A DNA stretch of 64,000 nucleotides from positions 248,001 through 312,000 of the forward strand of contig OZ251530.1 in assembly GCA_965243095.1 (NCBI GenBank), given 5' to 3'. A model generated the notes under the pieces. It was given only the letters and a program-made list of their open reading frames with translations. It made no database searches and was not told where the DNA came from. The DNA comes from VXYL01 sp965243095. Lineage in GTDB: Bacteria > Pseudomonadota > Gammaproteobacteria > Pseudomonadales > Azotimanducaceae. A program made the translations under genes and the position numbers. Shown here in pieces: positions 44,214 through 52,780 of this stretch. The stretch's first letter is position 1. The number at the start of each line of letters is the position of its first letter.

Positions 44214-45562
44214 CCCGGCGACCGATTGGTGCCATGTTTTGGGAGTGCAGCCCTTACAGCCTCTATGGTGCGAACATTCGGCGGCGTTCGACGGCACACG
44301 TCACGAAAGTGCGTCAGCAGAGACGGCAGCGCCACGTCGAGGAAGTCGCCACATTCGATTAGGAACCCCGCCGCGCACATCGCTTCCACCACCCCCCACG
44401 CGGTTTCCTCGCCAGCGGCCTTCCCTCGCTGCGCGACAGTCGTCAGGGCGGCGACAACCGCATTTGCCGGTACACGTCCGTTGCCGGCTTCCGTGAAAGC
44501 ACAAGCCAAAGCCGTCTCGTAGCGGGCCCATGGCCGCAGCCGTGCGCCATAGTATTCCCGCCTGTAATCAAGCGCTCTTGCACGCATCGCGTCCACCGGC
44601 GGACTTGCGCCGACGCCTTCTTGGAGCACGGCTTGCGCGAGCGCCCTGCACCCGTTCGTGAAATGATGCGGAAAACCGCCGCTGTCGTCCACGATGGCAT
44701 CGGTGGCCGCGCCAATCCACTTCTTGCGCCCTTGCTCGTCGAGCGCTCCATCGTCGAACGGTTGCTGGGCGAACACCACATCCAATGTGCCGGCGACCAC
44801 TTTGCGGGCGTCCTCGTCCGACAACGCGCCCACCGTCCGCGCATGTCCCGTGGCCAATCGCGACAGCCCAAGATCGGCAAGCCTCTCGACGGTGTTGCCC
44901 AACCCGAAACAGGCGAGCATCACCGAAGAACCACCTGTGCCGCTGACGTGCAGCGTTTCCAAGTGTCGCCGCACCATGGCCGTATCCGGCAGATTCTGCG
45001 CCTCGTCCACCAACAGCAGAATGGTGCATCCCCGCCGCCCCAAACGCAGATTGGCGTAGTCGTTCAAGACGAGGTTCAGAGAATCCGGCGCCCTCGACGC
45101 CACGGTGAACTCGCCAAGGGACTTCCTGGTGACAGCCGCGAACAAGGCGTTGCCGAGGAAATGCGCGCCGTCCGTTGCCTTGTTGACCGCACGCTGCCAC
45201 CACTCGGATGTCCGCAAGTTGCAATACGCGTTGTCGATTTCCTCGACTATGGCGGCGGGTTTCGAGTCCATGGCCGTCGCGGCGATCTTCACGGGAATCA
45301 CGGGATTTCGCTCATCCGCGCCACGCGCCAACAAACGCGCCGCGAACTCCCCTAGCAATGCCGTCTTGCCTGCGCCTGGCACGCCTTGAATAACAACGGT
45401 GTGGCCTTCTTCGCCATTGCGGACCCCTCGGATCGCCCGTTCCAGCAGCGCGAACTCGTCCTCGCGGCCGGCGAAGACCACCGGCGCCGAGCGATCCCCT
45501 TTGTCAACCAGCCGCTCCAGCGAACGCTGGACGTCTATCGGCATCTGGCTTGTCGTCGCCAT
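44210..45562 (-). CDS. AAA/Orc1-Cdc6-like ATPase
   Basis: The 450-residue ATPase has FAGREDEFALLERAIRG, Walker A VIQGVPGAGKTALLGEF, Walker B TILLLVDEAQNLPDTAM, and a sensor-like NLRL…GTGGSSVMLACFGL. After the ATPase comes a helical region (about 280-450) without assignment. ATG 45562; an in-frame GTG at 45577 is possible. It is convergent with the AlbA_2 gene (stops share 4 nt). Similar ATPases sit in mobile defence and transposition (TniB-like) modules; no transposase partner is present. Confidence 0.8.
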   Translation of the reverse strand: MATTSQMPIDVQRSLERLVDKGDRSAPVVFAGREDEFALLERAIRGVRNGEEGHTVVIQGVPGAGKTALLGEFAARLLARGADERNPVIPVKIAATAMDSKPAAIVEEIDNAYCNLRTSEWWQRAVNKATDGAHFLGNALFAAVTRKSLGEFTVASRAPDSLNLVLNDYANLRLGRRGCTILLLVDEAQNLPDTAMVRRHLETLHVSGTGGSSVMLACFGLGNTVERLADLGLSRLATGHARTVGALSDEDARKVVAGTLDVVFAQQPFDDGALDEQGRKKWIGAATDAIVDDSGGFPHHFTNGCRALAQAVLQEGVGASPPVDAMRARALDYRREYYGARLRPWARYETALACAFTEAGNGRVPANAVVAALTTVAQRGKAAGEETAWGVVEAMCAAGFLIECGDFLDVALPSLLTHFRDVCRRTPPNVRTIEAVRAALPKHGTNRSPG

Positions 45563-45622
45563 GCCGCAAGCTACCACCCCTGCGACTATTCCTCCGCGGG
45601 GATCTGTCGCCCTGCCCTTGCC

Positions 45623-46618
45623 TCACCCCAACAACGCTTCCAGCCGCTTGCCGCTTTGCGCCACGTCGCCCGCCGGCAGCGGCACCAGTTGCAGCTCGGC
45701 CCCGGCGTCGGCCCGCGCCGCCAGCTGTTCGGCCACCGCTTCCAACGGCCCGATCACCTGAATCTCGCGCACCATGCGCTCGGAGATGGCGGCTAGGGCG
45801 CCGTCCATGTCGCGGTTGTTCGCCCACGCGGTGCGGGATGCGGCCACCTCGGCCTCGAAGCCGTTGTCGGCCAGCATGTTCCAGTAGAAGTCGCCCATGC
45901 GGTTGACGTAGTGGAAGAGCGGCTGCCGGGCCGCTCGCCACTGGGCTTCGTCGTTGTCGCCGTTCAGCACGTAGACGTTCGTGAACGGCGCGATGGTCAC
46001 CGCGTCGGGGGCGCGGCCGGCGGCAACGGACGCCTCGCGCAGGCTCGCGCGCAACGCTGCGAAACGCCCGCGCGGCCAGTGAATGGGGAAGATGCCGTCG
46101 GCGATGGCGCCGGTCTGGCGGATGGATTTCGGGGTGATGGCGGCGATGTAGATGGGCACATGGTCGCGCGGGCGGTCGTAGTCCAGGCGAAAGCCGCGCT
46201 GCATGGTGAAAACGCGCCCTTCGTAGTTCAGGCGCTCGCCCTTGATGAGCGTGTTGATGATGTCCACGGTTTCGCGGATGCGCCGCAGCGGGGTTTGGAA
46301 CGGCACGCCGTGGAAGTGTTCGATCACGCGGTGCCCGGACGAGCCCAAGCCGCACACCATGCGCCCGCCGGAAAGCGTCTCCAAGGCGGCGAACTCCTGC
46401 GCGATGGCGGCCGGCGAACGCGAATAGACGTTCAGGATGGAGGTGCCGATGTGGATGCGTTCCGTGTGCAGCGCCAAGATGGTCATCCACGGCACGGTGG
46501 ACGGGCCCCACGCTTCGCCGGTGGCCACCAGTTCGTAGCCGAGGGATTCGGCGATGCGCACCTTCTCCACGGTCTCGCGCCAGTCGCGGCCGGCGCCGGC
46601 CAATATCCCCAACCTCAT
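45623..46618 (-). CDS. LLM-class (F420/FMN) flavin-dependent oxidoreductase
   Basis: The 331-residue luciferase-like TIM-barrel protein has RLGILAGAGRDWRETVEKVR, TGEAWGPSTVPWMTILALH, and RIHIGTSILNVYSRSPAAIA, typical of F420-dependent 5,10-methylenetetrahydromethanopterin-reductase-like enzymes. Substrate unknown; most family members reduce or oxidise small molecules with F420 or FMN. ATG 46618, stop 46 bp from the accessory block. Confidence 0.88.
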   Translation of the reverse strand: MRLGILAGAGRDWRETVEKVRIAESLGYELVATGEAWGPSTVPWMTILALHTERIHIGTSILNVYSRSPAAIAQEFAALETLSGGRMVCGLGSSGHRVIEHFHGVPFQTPLRRIRETVDIINTLIKGERLNYEGRVFTMQRGFRLDYDRPRDHVPIYIAAITPKSIRQTGAIADGIFPIHWPRGRFAALRASLREASVAAGRAPDAVTIAPFTNVYVLNGDNDEAQWRAARQPLFHYVNRMGDFYWNMLADNGFEAEVAASRTAWANNRDMDGALAAISERMVREIQVIGPLEAVAEQLAARADAGAELQLVPLPAGDVAQSGKRLEALLG

Positions 46619-46692
46619 GTGATTGCCCCAATGCGATGGAATGGTGGGAGTTTACCTGCCGGCCGTCTGCTCGTTCATGCTACGCTGCCGCC

Positions 46693-46806
46693 ATGCTGGA
46701 GTTCATCGGGTTCTTCATCTTCGCGAGCATCGTCATCGCCCCGCCCGTCGCTGTCTACCTTTTCGCCAAGGCGCTTCTGGCGCTGCTCGAATCCACCGAC
46801 GACTGA
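46693..46806 (+). CDS. Possible 37-residue small membrane protein
   Basis: ATG 46693 gives MLEFIGFFIFASIVIAPPVA then VYLFAKALLALLESTDD and stop. It has one clear transmembrane segment and no frame conflict. It sits between the LLM gene and the GPH transporter. It lacks a strong ribosome site, so the call is tentative. Confidence 0.35.
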   Translation: MLEFIGFFIFASIVIAPPVAVYLFAKALLALLESTDD

Positions 46807-46820
46807 TCCAGCACGGCGAT

Positions 46821-46845
46821 GCGGGCGAGACGCCCGCGCTCCTAG
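46821..46845. repeat. Dispersed palindromic repeat, single hairpin (R6)
   Basis: Hairpin GCGGGCG-AGA-CGCCCGC followed by GCTCCTAG, just upstream of the GPH transporter start at 46854, in its leader. Confidence 0.8.
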
Positions 46846-46853
46846 GGGCTGCT

Positions 46854-48338
46854 ATGCTCGCAGGCGTGAGCGAAATCGCGGCCAGCACCCGTCAAGTGCC
46901 GTTCTCCAGCAAGCTGGCGTTCGGCGTGGGCCAGTTCGCCGAGGGGCTGAAGAACACGGCGTTCGCGCTGTTCCTGCTGTTCTACTACAACCAAGTGCTC
47001 GGCATGTCGGGCTCGCTCGCCGGCGCGGCGCTTGCCATCGCGCTGTTGTTCGACGCGGTGACGGATCCACTCGCCGGGTCGCTGTCGGACAATTGGAAGG
47101 GCAAGCTGGGCCGCCGCCATCCGTTCATGTACGCCGCGGCGTTGCCGCTGGGCTTGGCCTACTTCGGCCTGTTTTCGCCGCCGGGCGGCCTCGGCGACTG
47201 GGGGTTGTTCGGTTGGCTGACGATCTTCGCCATCCTCACGCGCGGCGCCATGACGCTCTACCACGTTCCGCACCTGGCGCTCGGCGCCGAGATGACGGAC
47301 GACTTCCACGAGCGCACACGCATCGTCGCCTACCGCCAGTTCTTCGCGGCGCTGGGCGCGGCGGCGGTGTTTGCCATTGGCTTCGGCTACTTCTTCGGCG
47401 AAACGCGGGGCGGGCGGCTCGCCGCGGAGAACTACGCGCCGTTCGCGCTGCTGTTGGCGGTGCTGATGGTGGCCACCATCTGGTATTCGGCGTTCGGCAC
47501 CCAGAAGGAAGTGCCGTTCCTGCTGAAGCTGCCGGCCACGAAACCCAAGCGCAACGCCGTGGTGCAGTTGGCGTTGGATTTGACGGCGGGATTCACCAAC
47601 CGCTCGTTCCGCTGGCTGTTCTCCGGTGTGCTGGTGGTGTTCGTGATGGCCGGGGCGAACAGCGCCCTAGACCTCTACATGCTGGAGTATTTCTGGGAGC
47701 TCACGGCGCTGGAGATGTTGTGGGTGCTGATGGCGTCCGTGCTGGGGCTGATGCTGGGCGCGTTCTTCACCCACCTGTTGCTGCGCCGGGCGGAGAAGCG
47801 CCTAGGGTTGTTGCTGGGCGCCAGCGTGTGGGCGGTTTGCCAAGTGGTGCCGGTGGTGTTGCGGTTGCTGGAGGTGCTGCCGGACAACGGCGAGGCGGCG
47901 CTGTTCTGGACGCTGTTCGGCTTCAAGTTCGTGCAAGGGGTGATTTTGCAGCAGGCGCACGTCGCGTTCGGCTCCATGATGGCGGACGTGGCGGACGAGC
48001 ACGAATTCGAGGTGGGCGAACGGCAGGAGGGCATCTTCTTTGGCGCGGTGGCGTTTTCCGCGAAGGCGACCTCCGGCTTCGGCACGCTGGTGGCCGGCGT
48101 GGGTTTGGACATCATCGGTTGGCCGCGCGGCGAGGAGGTTGGGGTGCGGGTGGAGGTGCCAGCGGAGACGCTGGTGGACCTCGGCATCCTCTACGGGCCG
48201 GTGGTGGCGGGCTTCTCGGTGGTGGCGATCTGGTGTTTCACCCGCTACGACCTGACGCGCGCCCGGCATGCGCGCATCCGCGAAGCGCTGCGGGCACGGC
48301 GCGGGGAAAGGCCGGTGGCCGCGTCCGCCCAGCCGTAG
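46854..48338 (+). CDS. GPH-family (melibiose-type) MFS symporter
   Basis: The 494-residue transporter has about 12 TM helices and the GPH signature FDAVTDPLAGSLSDNWKGKL, followed by GRRHPFMY. The second half repeats the pattern (GMMADVADEHEFEVGERQEG-like). Such carriers move glycosides or other organics with Na+/H+. ATG 46854 is used; GTG 46866 is an alternative. A repeat hairpin (R6) lies directly upstream. Confidence 0.9.
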   Translation: MLAGVSEIAASTRQVPFSSKLAFGVGQFAEGLKNTAFALFLLFYYNQVLGMSGSLAGAALAIALLFDAVTDPLAGSLSDNWKGKLGRRHPFMYAAALPLGLAYFGLFSPPGGLGDWGLFGWLTIFAILTRGAMTLYHVPHLALGAEMTDDFHERTRIVAYRQFFAALGAAAVFAIGFGYFFGETRGGRLAAENYAPFALLLAVLMVATIWYSAFGTQKEVPFLLKLPATKPKRNAVVQLALDLTAGFTNRSFRWLFSGVLVVFVMAGANSALDLYMLEYFWELTALEMLWVLMASVLGLMLGAFFTHLLLRRAEKRLGLLLGASVWAVCQVVPVVLRLLEVLPDNGEAALFWTLFGFKFVQGVILQQAHVAFGSMMADVADEHEFEVGERQEGIFFGAVAFSAKATSGFGTLVAGVGLDIIGWPRGEEVGVRVEVPAETLVDLGILYGPVVAGFSVVAIWCFTRYDLTRARHARIREALRARRGERPVAASAQP

Positions 48339-48365
48339 GGTGCGGCGGGCTAGCGGCCGGGAGGC

Positions 48366-49082
48366 TTATGCGTAGGTCTTGCCCGCCTTCGCGCTTTGCT
48401 TCTGCTCCCGCATCGCCGCCTCGTGCAATTCCGCCGACGCTTTGGCGCGGTAGAACATGACGGCGGCGCGGCGGTGGTCGCCGGTTTTGTTCAGGCCGCT
48501 CCAATGCACCGTGCGCGCGTCGTGGATGAAGGCGTCGCCGGGCGCGGCTTCCATCGCTACCGCATCGTCCTTGTAGGCGCTGATGTCGAGGCCCACCTTG
48601 GATTCGAACTGGCGCTTGTGGGAGCGCCGCAGATAGTAAAGGCAGCCGGTGGCGTGCGTGGCGGGATCCAGCCCGATCCACATGGTGGCGCCCGGACAGG
48701 CGGTGCCGGTGAAGGCGGCCATGCCCACCGCGTCGAAGTGCGGATCGATGCGATCCGTCTCGCCCGGGCGCTTGTCGAAGCAACCGAAGGTGGCCGGCAC
48801 GATGGCATCGCCCACCAGTTCCGCAAGCAGCGGCACTTGCGGCCCATTGTGCAGATATTCGCGCGCCCAGGCGTCGTGCTGATGGAGGTTCTTGCGCACC
48901 CCCCCGAACTTGCCGTGGGGATCTTTGCCGTTCGTGGCCTCGGCCTCCGCGGAGCGTTCCACAAGCCCCACCACGCGGGACTTGAAACCCTCCACCTCTT
49001 CCGCGGGAAGGAAGCCGCGCAGCACCACGAATCCGTCTTCTTGGAAGGTGCGCTTGAGCGAGGCGGTGTCGAAGTTCTGCAT
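48366..49082 (-). CDS. Phytanoyl-CoA dioxygenase family protein
   Basis: The 238-residue Fe(II)/2-oxoglutarate enzyme has the H-x-D facial pair in IDPHFDAVGMAAF, the distal His in ARTVHWSGLNKTG and the 2OG-binding Arg in DHRRAAVMFY. PhyH relatives hydroxylate lipids or small natural products; the family is common in sponge symbionts. ATG 49082 has GGAGAA upstream at good spacing; an in-frame ATG at 49094 is less favoured. Confidence 0.9.
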   Translation of the reverse strand: MQNFDTASLKRTFQEDGFVVLRGFLPAEEVEGFKSRVVGLVERSAEAEATNGKDPHGKFGGVRKNLHQHDAWAREYLHNGPQVPLLAELVGDAIVPATFGCFDKRPGETDRIDPHFDAVGMAAFTGTACPGATMWIGLDPATHATGCLYYLRRSHKRQFESKVGLDISAYKDDAVAMEAAPGDAFIHDARTVHWSGLNKTGDHRRAAVMFYRAKASAELHEAAMREQKQSAKAGKTYA

Positions 49083-49170
49083 GGCGTTCTCCATTGGCGG
49101 AACAGCCATTATACGCACGGCGGCGAACGCGGTACACTGGCCAGCTACCGACGCCGCGCTGTGCCGTTCC

Positions 49171-49983
49171 GTGTGCTTGATCCTTTTCGCCTACCGGGTG
49201 GCGCCGCGTCGTCCGCTGGTGCTCGCCGCCAACCGCGACGAGTTCCACGCCCGCCCCGCGCTTGCCGCCCACTGGTGGCGGGATGCGCCGAACATCCACG
49301 GCGGGCGCGACGTGCAAGCGCAAGGAACGTGGCTGGCGGTTGGACGCGACGGGCGTTTGGCGGCGGTGACCAACTGGACTGATCGAGAGGTTGTAGCCGC
49401 GGCGCCGAAGTCGCGCGGCGACCTGCCCCGCGCCTTTCTGGAAGGCGACTCGGCGCCGCGAGCATTCGCCGAGACCATTGACGATGGCGATTACGCGGGG
49501 TTCAACTTCCTCGCCTACGATGGCGAAACGCTGGCGTACGCCTCGAATCGCACCGGCGAGCGGCGGATTCTGGCGCCCGGGGTGTACGGCCTGACCAACA
49601 CCCGTCTTGCGAGTGCCATTGCCGCAGGCGCCTGTCCACATCCAGAAGCTTGGCCAAAGGCGACGCTTGGCGCGTTGGCGCTGCGCCGTATCGCCGCCGA
49701 CGCCACGCTGGACGATTTGCTCGCGCTGCTGGCGCAGCCGTTGTTGCCGGAGAACCCGGCAGCCCCGGCCGAGCGAAGCGGCCCCGAACGCAGCCATTCG
49801 CCGGCCTTCATACGCGGTGCGGAGTACGGCACCCGCGCCAGCACGGCGATCATCTTCGAGGGCGATGAGGTGTTCTTCGCCGAGCGGCAATACGGGCCCT
49901 TGGGCCAGCCCGGGCATCGTTCAGAAGAGACCATCGCGCTCACCCCATCGGCTCTTTCGTCGAATCTCAAGGAGACAGCATGA
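49171..49983 (+). CDS. NRDE-family (TANGO2-like) protein
   Basis: The 270-residue protein starts at GTG 49171, so that Cys is residue 2 as in the family start MCLILFAY. The signature NRDEFHARP (LVLAANRDEFHARPA) follows, then TNWTDRE and YGLTNTRLAS. NRDE proteins are linked to membrane and lipid homeostasis; biochemical role is unclear. An open frame extends upstream but would bury the N-terminal Cys. Its stop overlaps the SDR start (ATGA). Confidence 0.9.
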   Translation: MCLILFAYRVAPRRPLVLAANRDEFHARPALAAHWWRDAPNIHGGRDVQAQGTWLAVGRDGRLAAVTNWTDREVVAAAPKSRGDLPRAFLEGDSAPRAFAETIDDGDYAGFNFLAYDGETLAYASNRTGERRILAPGVYGLTNTRLASAIAAGACPHPEAWPKATLGALALRRIAADATLDDLLALLAQPLLPENPAAPAERSGPERSHSPAFIRGAEYGTRASTAIIFEGDEVFFAERQYGPLGQPGHRSEETIALTPSALSSNLKETA

Positions 49984-50762
49984 ACTTGGACCTCACGGGC
50001 AAAACCGCCCTCATCACCGGCGGCAGCTTGGGGCTGGGCCGGGCTATGGCCGCCGCCTTCCACGCCGCCGGCGCCAACGTCGCGCTGATCGCCCGCCGCG
50101 CGCCCCTTCTCGAAGAGGCGAAGGCCGCGTTGGAAGCCGAAGCGGGCGCCCGCGTACAGGCGTACCCGTGCGACGTAACCGAGCCGGCGGCCGTCGAGCG
50201 CACCGTGGCCGCCGTGGCGGCGGAACTGGGCCCGGTGGACATTCTGGTGAACAACGCCGGCCAAAGCCAAACCGGCCGCTTTGAGGACTTGACGGACGAA
50301 GTCTGGCAAGCCGACCTGGATCTCAAGCTGTTCGCCGCCATCCGCTTCAGCCGTTTGGTCTTCCCCGGCATGAAGGAGCGGCGCTGGGGCCGCATCGTCA
50401 ACATGCTCAACGTCGCCGCGAAAGCGCCACCGCCCGGTTCCGCGCCCACGTCCGTGTCGCGCGCTGCCGGCATGGCGCTCACCAAGGTGCTGGCCGGCGA
50501 AGGCGCCCCGCACAACGTGCTGGTGAACGCGCTGCTGATCGGCAGCATCAAGTCCGATCAGGTGCGCCGCGCCCACGAACGCTCCGGCGGCAACGCCAAC
50601 TTCGACGACTTCGTCGCCGCGGCGGGCAAGTCGCTGCCCATGGGCCGCATGGGCGAAGCCGAGGAGTGCGCCAACGTCGCCCTGTTCCTCGTCTCCGAAG
50701 CCGCCTCCTACCTCACCGGCTGCGCCATCAACATGGACGGGGGACTATCGCGGGTGGCGTGA
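49980..50762 (+). CDS. SDR-family protein with altered catalytic residues
   Basis: The 260-residue Rossmann protein has the cofactor motif TGGSLGLGRAM and NNAG (LVNNAGQSQ). At the catalytic YxxxK site the sequence reads APTSVSRAAGMALTK: by position Tyr is replaced (Thr) and Lys by Arg. The upstream Ser (NMLNVAAK region) is also uncertain. It may bind a ligand without classic reduction. ATG 49980 overlaps the NRDE stop; AAGGAGAC precedes. Confidence 0.85.
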   Translation: MNLDLTGKTALITGGSLGLGRAMAAAFHAAGANVALIARRAPLLEEAKAALEAEAGARVQAYPCDVTEPAAVERTVAAVAAELGPVDILVNNAGQSQTGRFEDLTDEVWQADLDLKLFAAIRFSRLVFPGMKERRWGRIVNMLNVAAKAPPPGSAPTSVSRAAGMALTKVLAGEGAPHNVLVNALLIGSIKSDQVRRAHERSGGNANFDDFVAAAGKSLPMGRMGEAEECANVALFLVSEAASYLTGCAINMDGGLSRVA

Positions 50763-50895
50763 GGAAGCCGCGGGGTGACGGGCAGCGCAAGATACGAGCG
50801 CCGCCCATCGCCGCGTCACGAATGGACGATTTCCTACACAATTTTCAGCCAAAACCCGTATCCAAGCGCCCCGCGCCTTGCTCAAACTGGCGCGC

Positions 50896-51834
50896 ATGGC
50901 ACTCTCGAACAAACGACCGCGCCGCCCGGCCGCGCAGAGCGACCCGGCGAACAAGCACCTGTTCTCCCACCCGCGCATGGTGGCGGACCTCCTGCGCCTG
51001 CTTGGCGAACCCTGGGTGGACGACCTCGACCTCGACTGGCTGGCGCGGCTGCCGGCCGAGCACGTCGCCGACAATCACCGCGTCCGCGCCGAGGACATGC
51101 CGTGGCGCGCGCCGTTCAAGCCCGCCGCCGGCCACCCGCCCGGCGCTGCCGTGGTGGTGCATGTGGAGTTCCAGAGCGGCTCCCATCCCCATATGGCGGA
51201 GCGGCTGCTCGAGTACGCGGCGCTATTGCGCCGCGACCTGCTTCGCGGCGGCGCCACGTTGGTTCCCGCGCACATGCCTCTGGTGGTGTACAGCGGCCGG
51301 GCGCAGTGGTCGCCGCCGCTGCAAGTGGCGGAGCGCACCGCGTGGGTTCCCGACGCGCTGGCGGAGTTTCAGCCACGCATGGCGTTCCGCTTCGTTGACG
51401 CCAAGACCTATCGGGGCGACTATGCGCTGGATGGCAACGTGGCGCGGGCGTGGCTGGCGCTGGAGGCGGCCGACGCCGCCGGAGTCGCCGCGGCGCTGGA
51501 GCACGCGGCGCGAACCTTCGCCGGGGTCGGTGACGCGACCTTGTCGCGCGGTTTTGCGGTATGGTGCCGCGGTGTGCTGCCCCAACGCTTCGGCGACCGG
51601 CTGCGGTCGTTGACGGACATGATGGAGAAACCGACGATGCTTGCGGAAACGCTTCAGGAATGGGAAGAGCAGAAACTCAACGAAGGCCGCATGGCCGGGC
51701 GCGAGGAGGGCCGCCTGGCCGGGCGCGAGGAAGAACGCGCGCGGCTGCGTAGGTTGGCCGAGCATTTCGACGCCGCCACCGCAAACGCGCTCGACCGCCT
51801 CTTCAAGGCCGCCGACGAACGGCCGAAGTTGTGA
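50896..51834 (+). CDS. Rpn-family PD-(D/E)XK nuclease, copy 2
   Basis: The 312-residue paralogue of the gene at 34013, with the same core (FSHPRMVADLLRLLGEPWVD, VVHVEFQSGSHPHM, PLVVYSGRAQW) and GRMAGREEGRLAGREE tail. Nucleotide similarity continues about 75 bp upstream of the ATG (from 50819, matching from 33936), so the duplicated unit includes its leader. TTG 50878 is an alternative start. Confidence 0.85.
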   Translation: MALSNKRPRRPAAQSDPANKHLFSHPRMVADLLRLLGEPWVDDLDLDWLARLPAEHVADNHRVRAEDMPWRAPFKPAAGHPPGAAVVVHVEFQSGSHPHMAERLLEYAALLRRDLLRGGATLVPAHMPLVVYSGRAQWSPPLQVAERTAWVPDALAEFQPRMAFRFVDAKTYRGDYALDGNVARAWLALEAADAAGVAAALEHAARTFAGVGDATLSRGFAVWCRGVLPQRFGDRLRSLTDMMEKPTMLAETLQEWEEQKLNEGRMAGREEGRLAGREEERARLRRLAEHFDAATANALDRLFKAADERPKL

Positions 51835-51953
51835 TCGGCGGCACTGCGGCGGCTATCGCACACGCGTTGCTGCTGTCGTGCTAGTGGCAGCGGCGGGAGC
51901 GGACGAGTAGAATGGCCCTTTCGTTGCGCCGTGGCGAGACGCTTTGGCGCATG

Positions 51954-52044
51954 AGAGCCCTCAGCGGGGGTGCGCGAGGGGCGAGCCCCTCGCATGGAAG
52001 AGCCCTCAGCGGGGGGTGCGCGAGGGGCGGGCCCCTCGCATGTA
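51954..52044. repeat. Two tandem 45-bp units with hairpins before rpsU
   Basis: Units 51954-51998 and 51999-52044 are nearly identical (AGAGCCCTCAGCGGGG…). Each contains a 9-bp-arm hairpin, GCGAGGGGC-NN-GCCCCTCGC (51974-51993 and 52020-52039). They end 23 bp before the rpsU start, in its leader. Confidence 0.9.
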
Positions 52045-52067
52045 AAGAGCAAACACTGGAGAAGCAA

Positions 52068-52283
52068 TTGCCGTTCGTGAAAATCAGGGAGAACGAGCCC
52101 TTTGACATCGCGTTGCGTCGTTTCAAGCGTTCCTGCGAGAAGGCCAACATCCTTTCGGAGGTTCGCAAGCGCGAGTACTACGAGAAACCCACCACCGTGC
52201 GCAAGCGCAAGGCCGCGGCGGCGGTGAAGCGGCATCTGAAGAAGCTGCAGCGCGAGGCGCGGCGCTTCGAGCGGGCGTTTTAG
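52068..52283 (+). CDS. rpsU: 30S ribosomal protein S21
   Basis: The 71-residue protein reads PFVKIRENEPFDIALRRFKR, SCEKANILSEVRKREYYEKP, then a basic helix (RKRKAAAAVKRHLKKL). The start is TTG 52068 with GGAGAAG upstream. S21 helps start-site recognition. It leads the rpsU-yqeY-dnaG cluster. A frame open upstream passes through the tandem repeats and is not part of the gene. Confidence 0.95.
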   Translation: MPFVKIRENEPFDIALRRFKRSCEKANILSEVRKREYYEKPTTVRKRKAAAAVKRHLKKLQREARRFERAF

Positions 52284-52317
52284 CGCCGGGCCGCACGTTC
52301 CGAAGTCAGGCCGAACC

Positions 52318-52764
52318 ATGTCGGCTCTCAAGTCGCGAATCGCGGCGTCCACCGCCGATGCCATGCGCGCCCGCGAACGCGAGCGCGTCAAAGCGCTGCG
52401 GCTGGTGAACGCCGCCTTGAAGCAGGCCGAGATCGACGGCCAGCTCCAGCTGGCGGACGAGGACGTGGTGGCCGTGCTGTCGCGGATGCGCAAGCAGCGG
52501 CAGGATTCGTTGACACAGTTCACGGACGCCGGCCGCGAGGATCTGGCGGCGATCGAGCGTTTCGAGATCGAGGTCATCGAGGAGTTCCTCCCGGCGGCGC
52601 TCTCGGAAGCCGAAATCCAACAGGCGGTCGCCGAAACCATCGAAGCGACCGGCGCTGCCACCATGCGCGACATGGGCAAGGTGATGGCGGCGCTCAAAGA
52701 GCCGCTGCGCGGCCGCGCCGACATGGCCCTCGTGAGCAAGCTGGTTCGCGCCGCGCTGGGGTGA
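52318..52764 (+). CDS. yqeY: GatB/YqeY-domain protein
   Basis: The 148-residue protein has the YqeY pattern: LKSRIAASTADAMRARERER, KALRLVNAALKQAEID, IEVIEEFLPAALSEAEIQQA, MRDMGKVMAALKEPLRGRAD. It resembles the GatB C-terminal tRNA-recognition domain. Between rpsU and dnaG, its usual place. Confidence 0.93.
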   Translation: MSALKSRIAASTADAMRARERERVKALRLVNAALKQAEIDGQLQLADEDVVAVLSRMRKQRQDSLTQFTDAGREDLAAIERFEIEVIEEFLPAALSEAEIQQAVAETIEATGAATMRDMGKVMAALKEPLRGRADMALVSKLVRAALG

Positions 52765-52780
52765 TCGGCGGCCGGGAATC

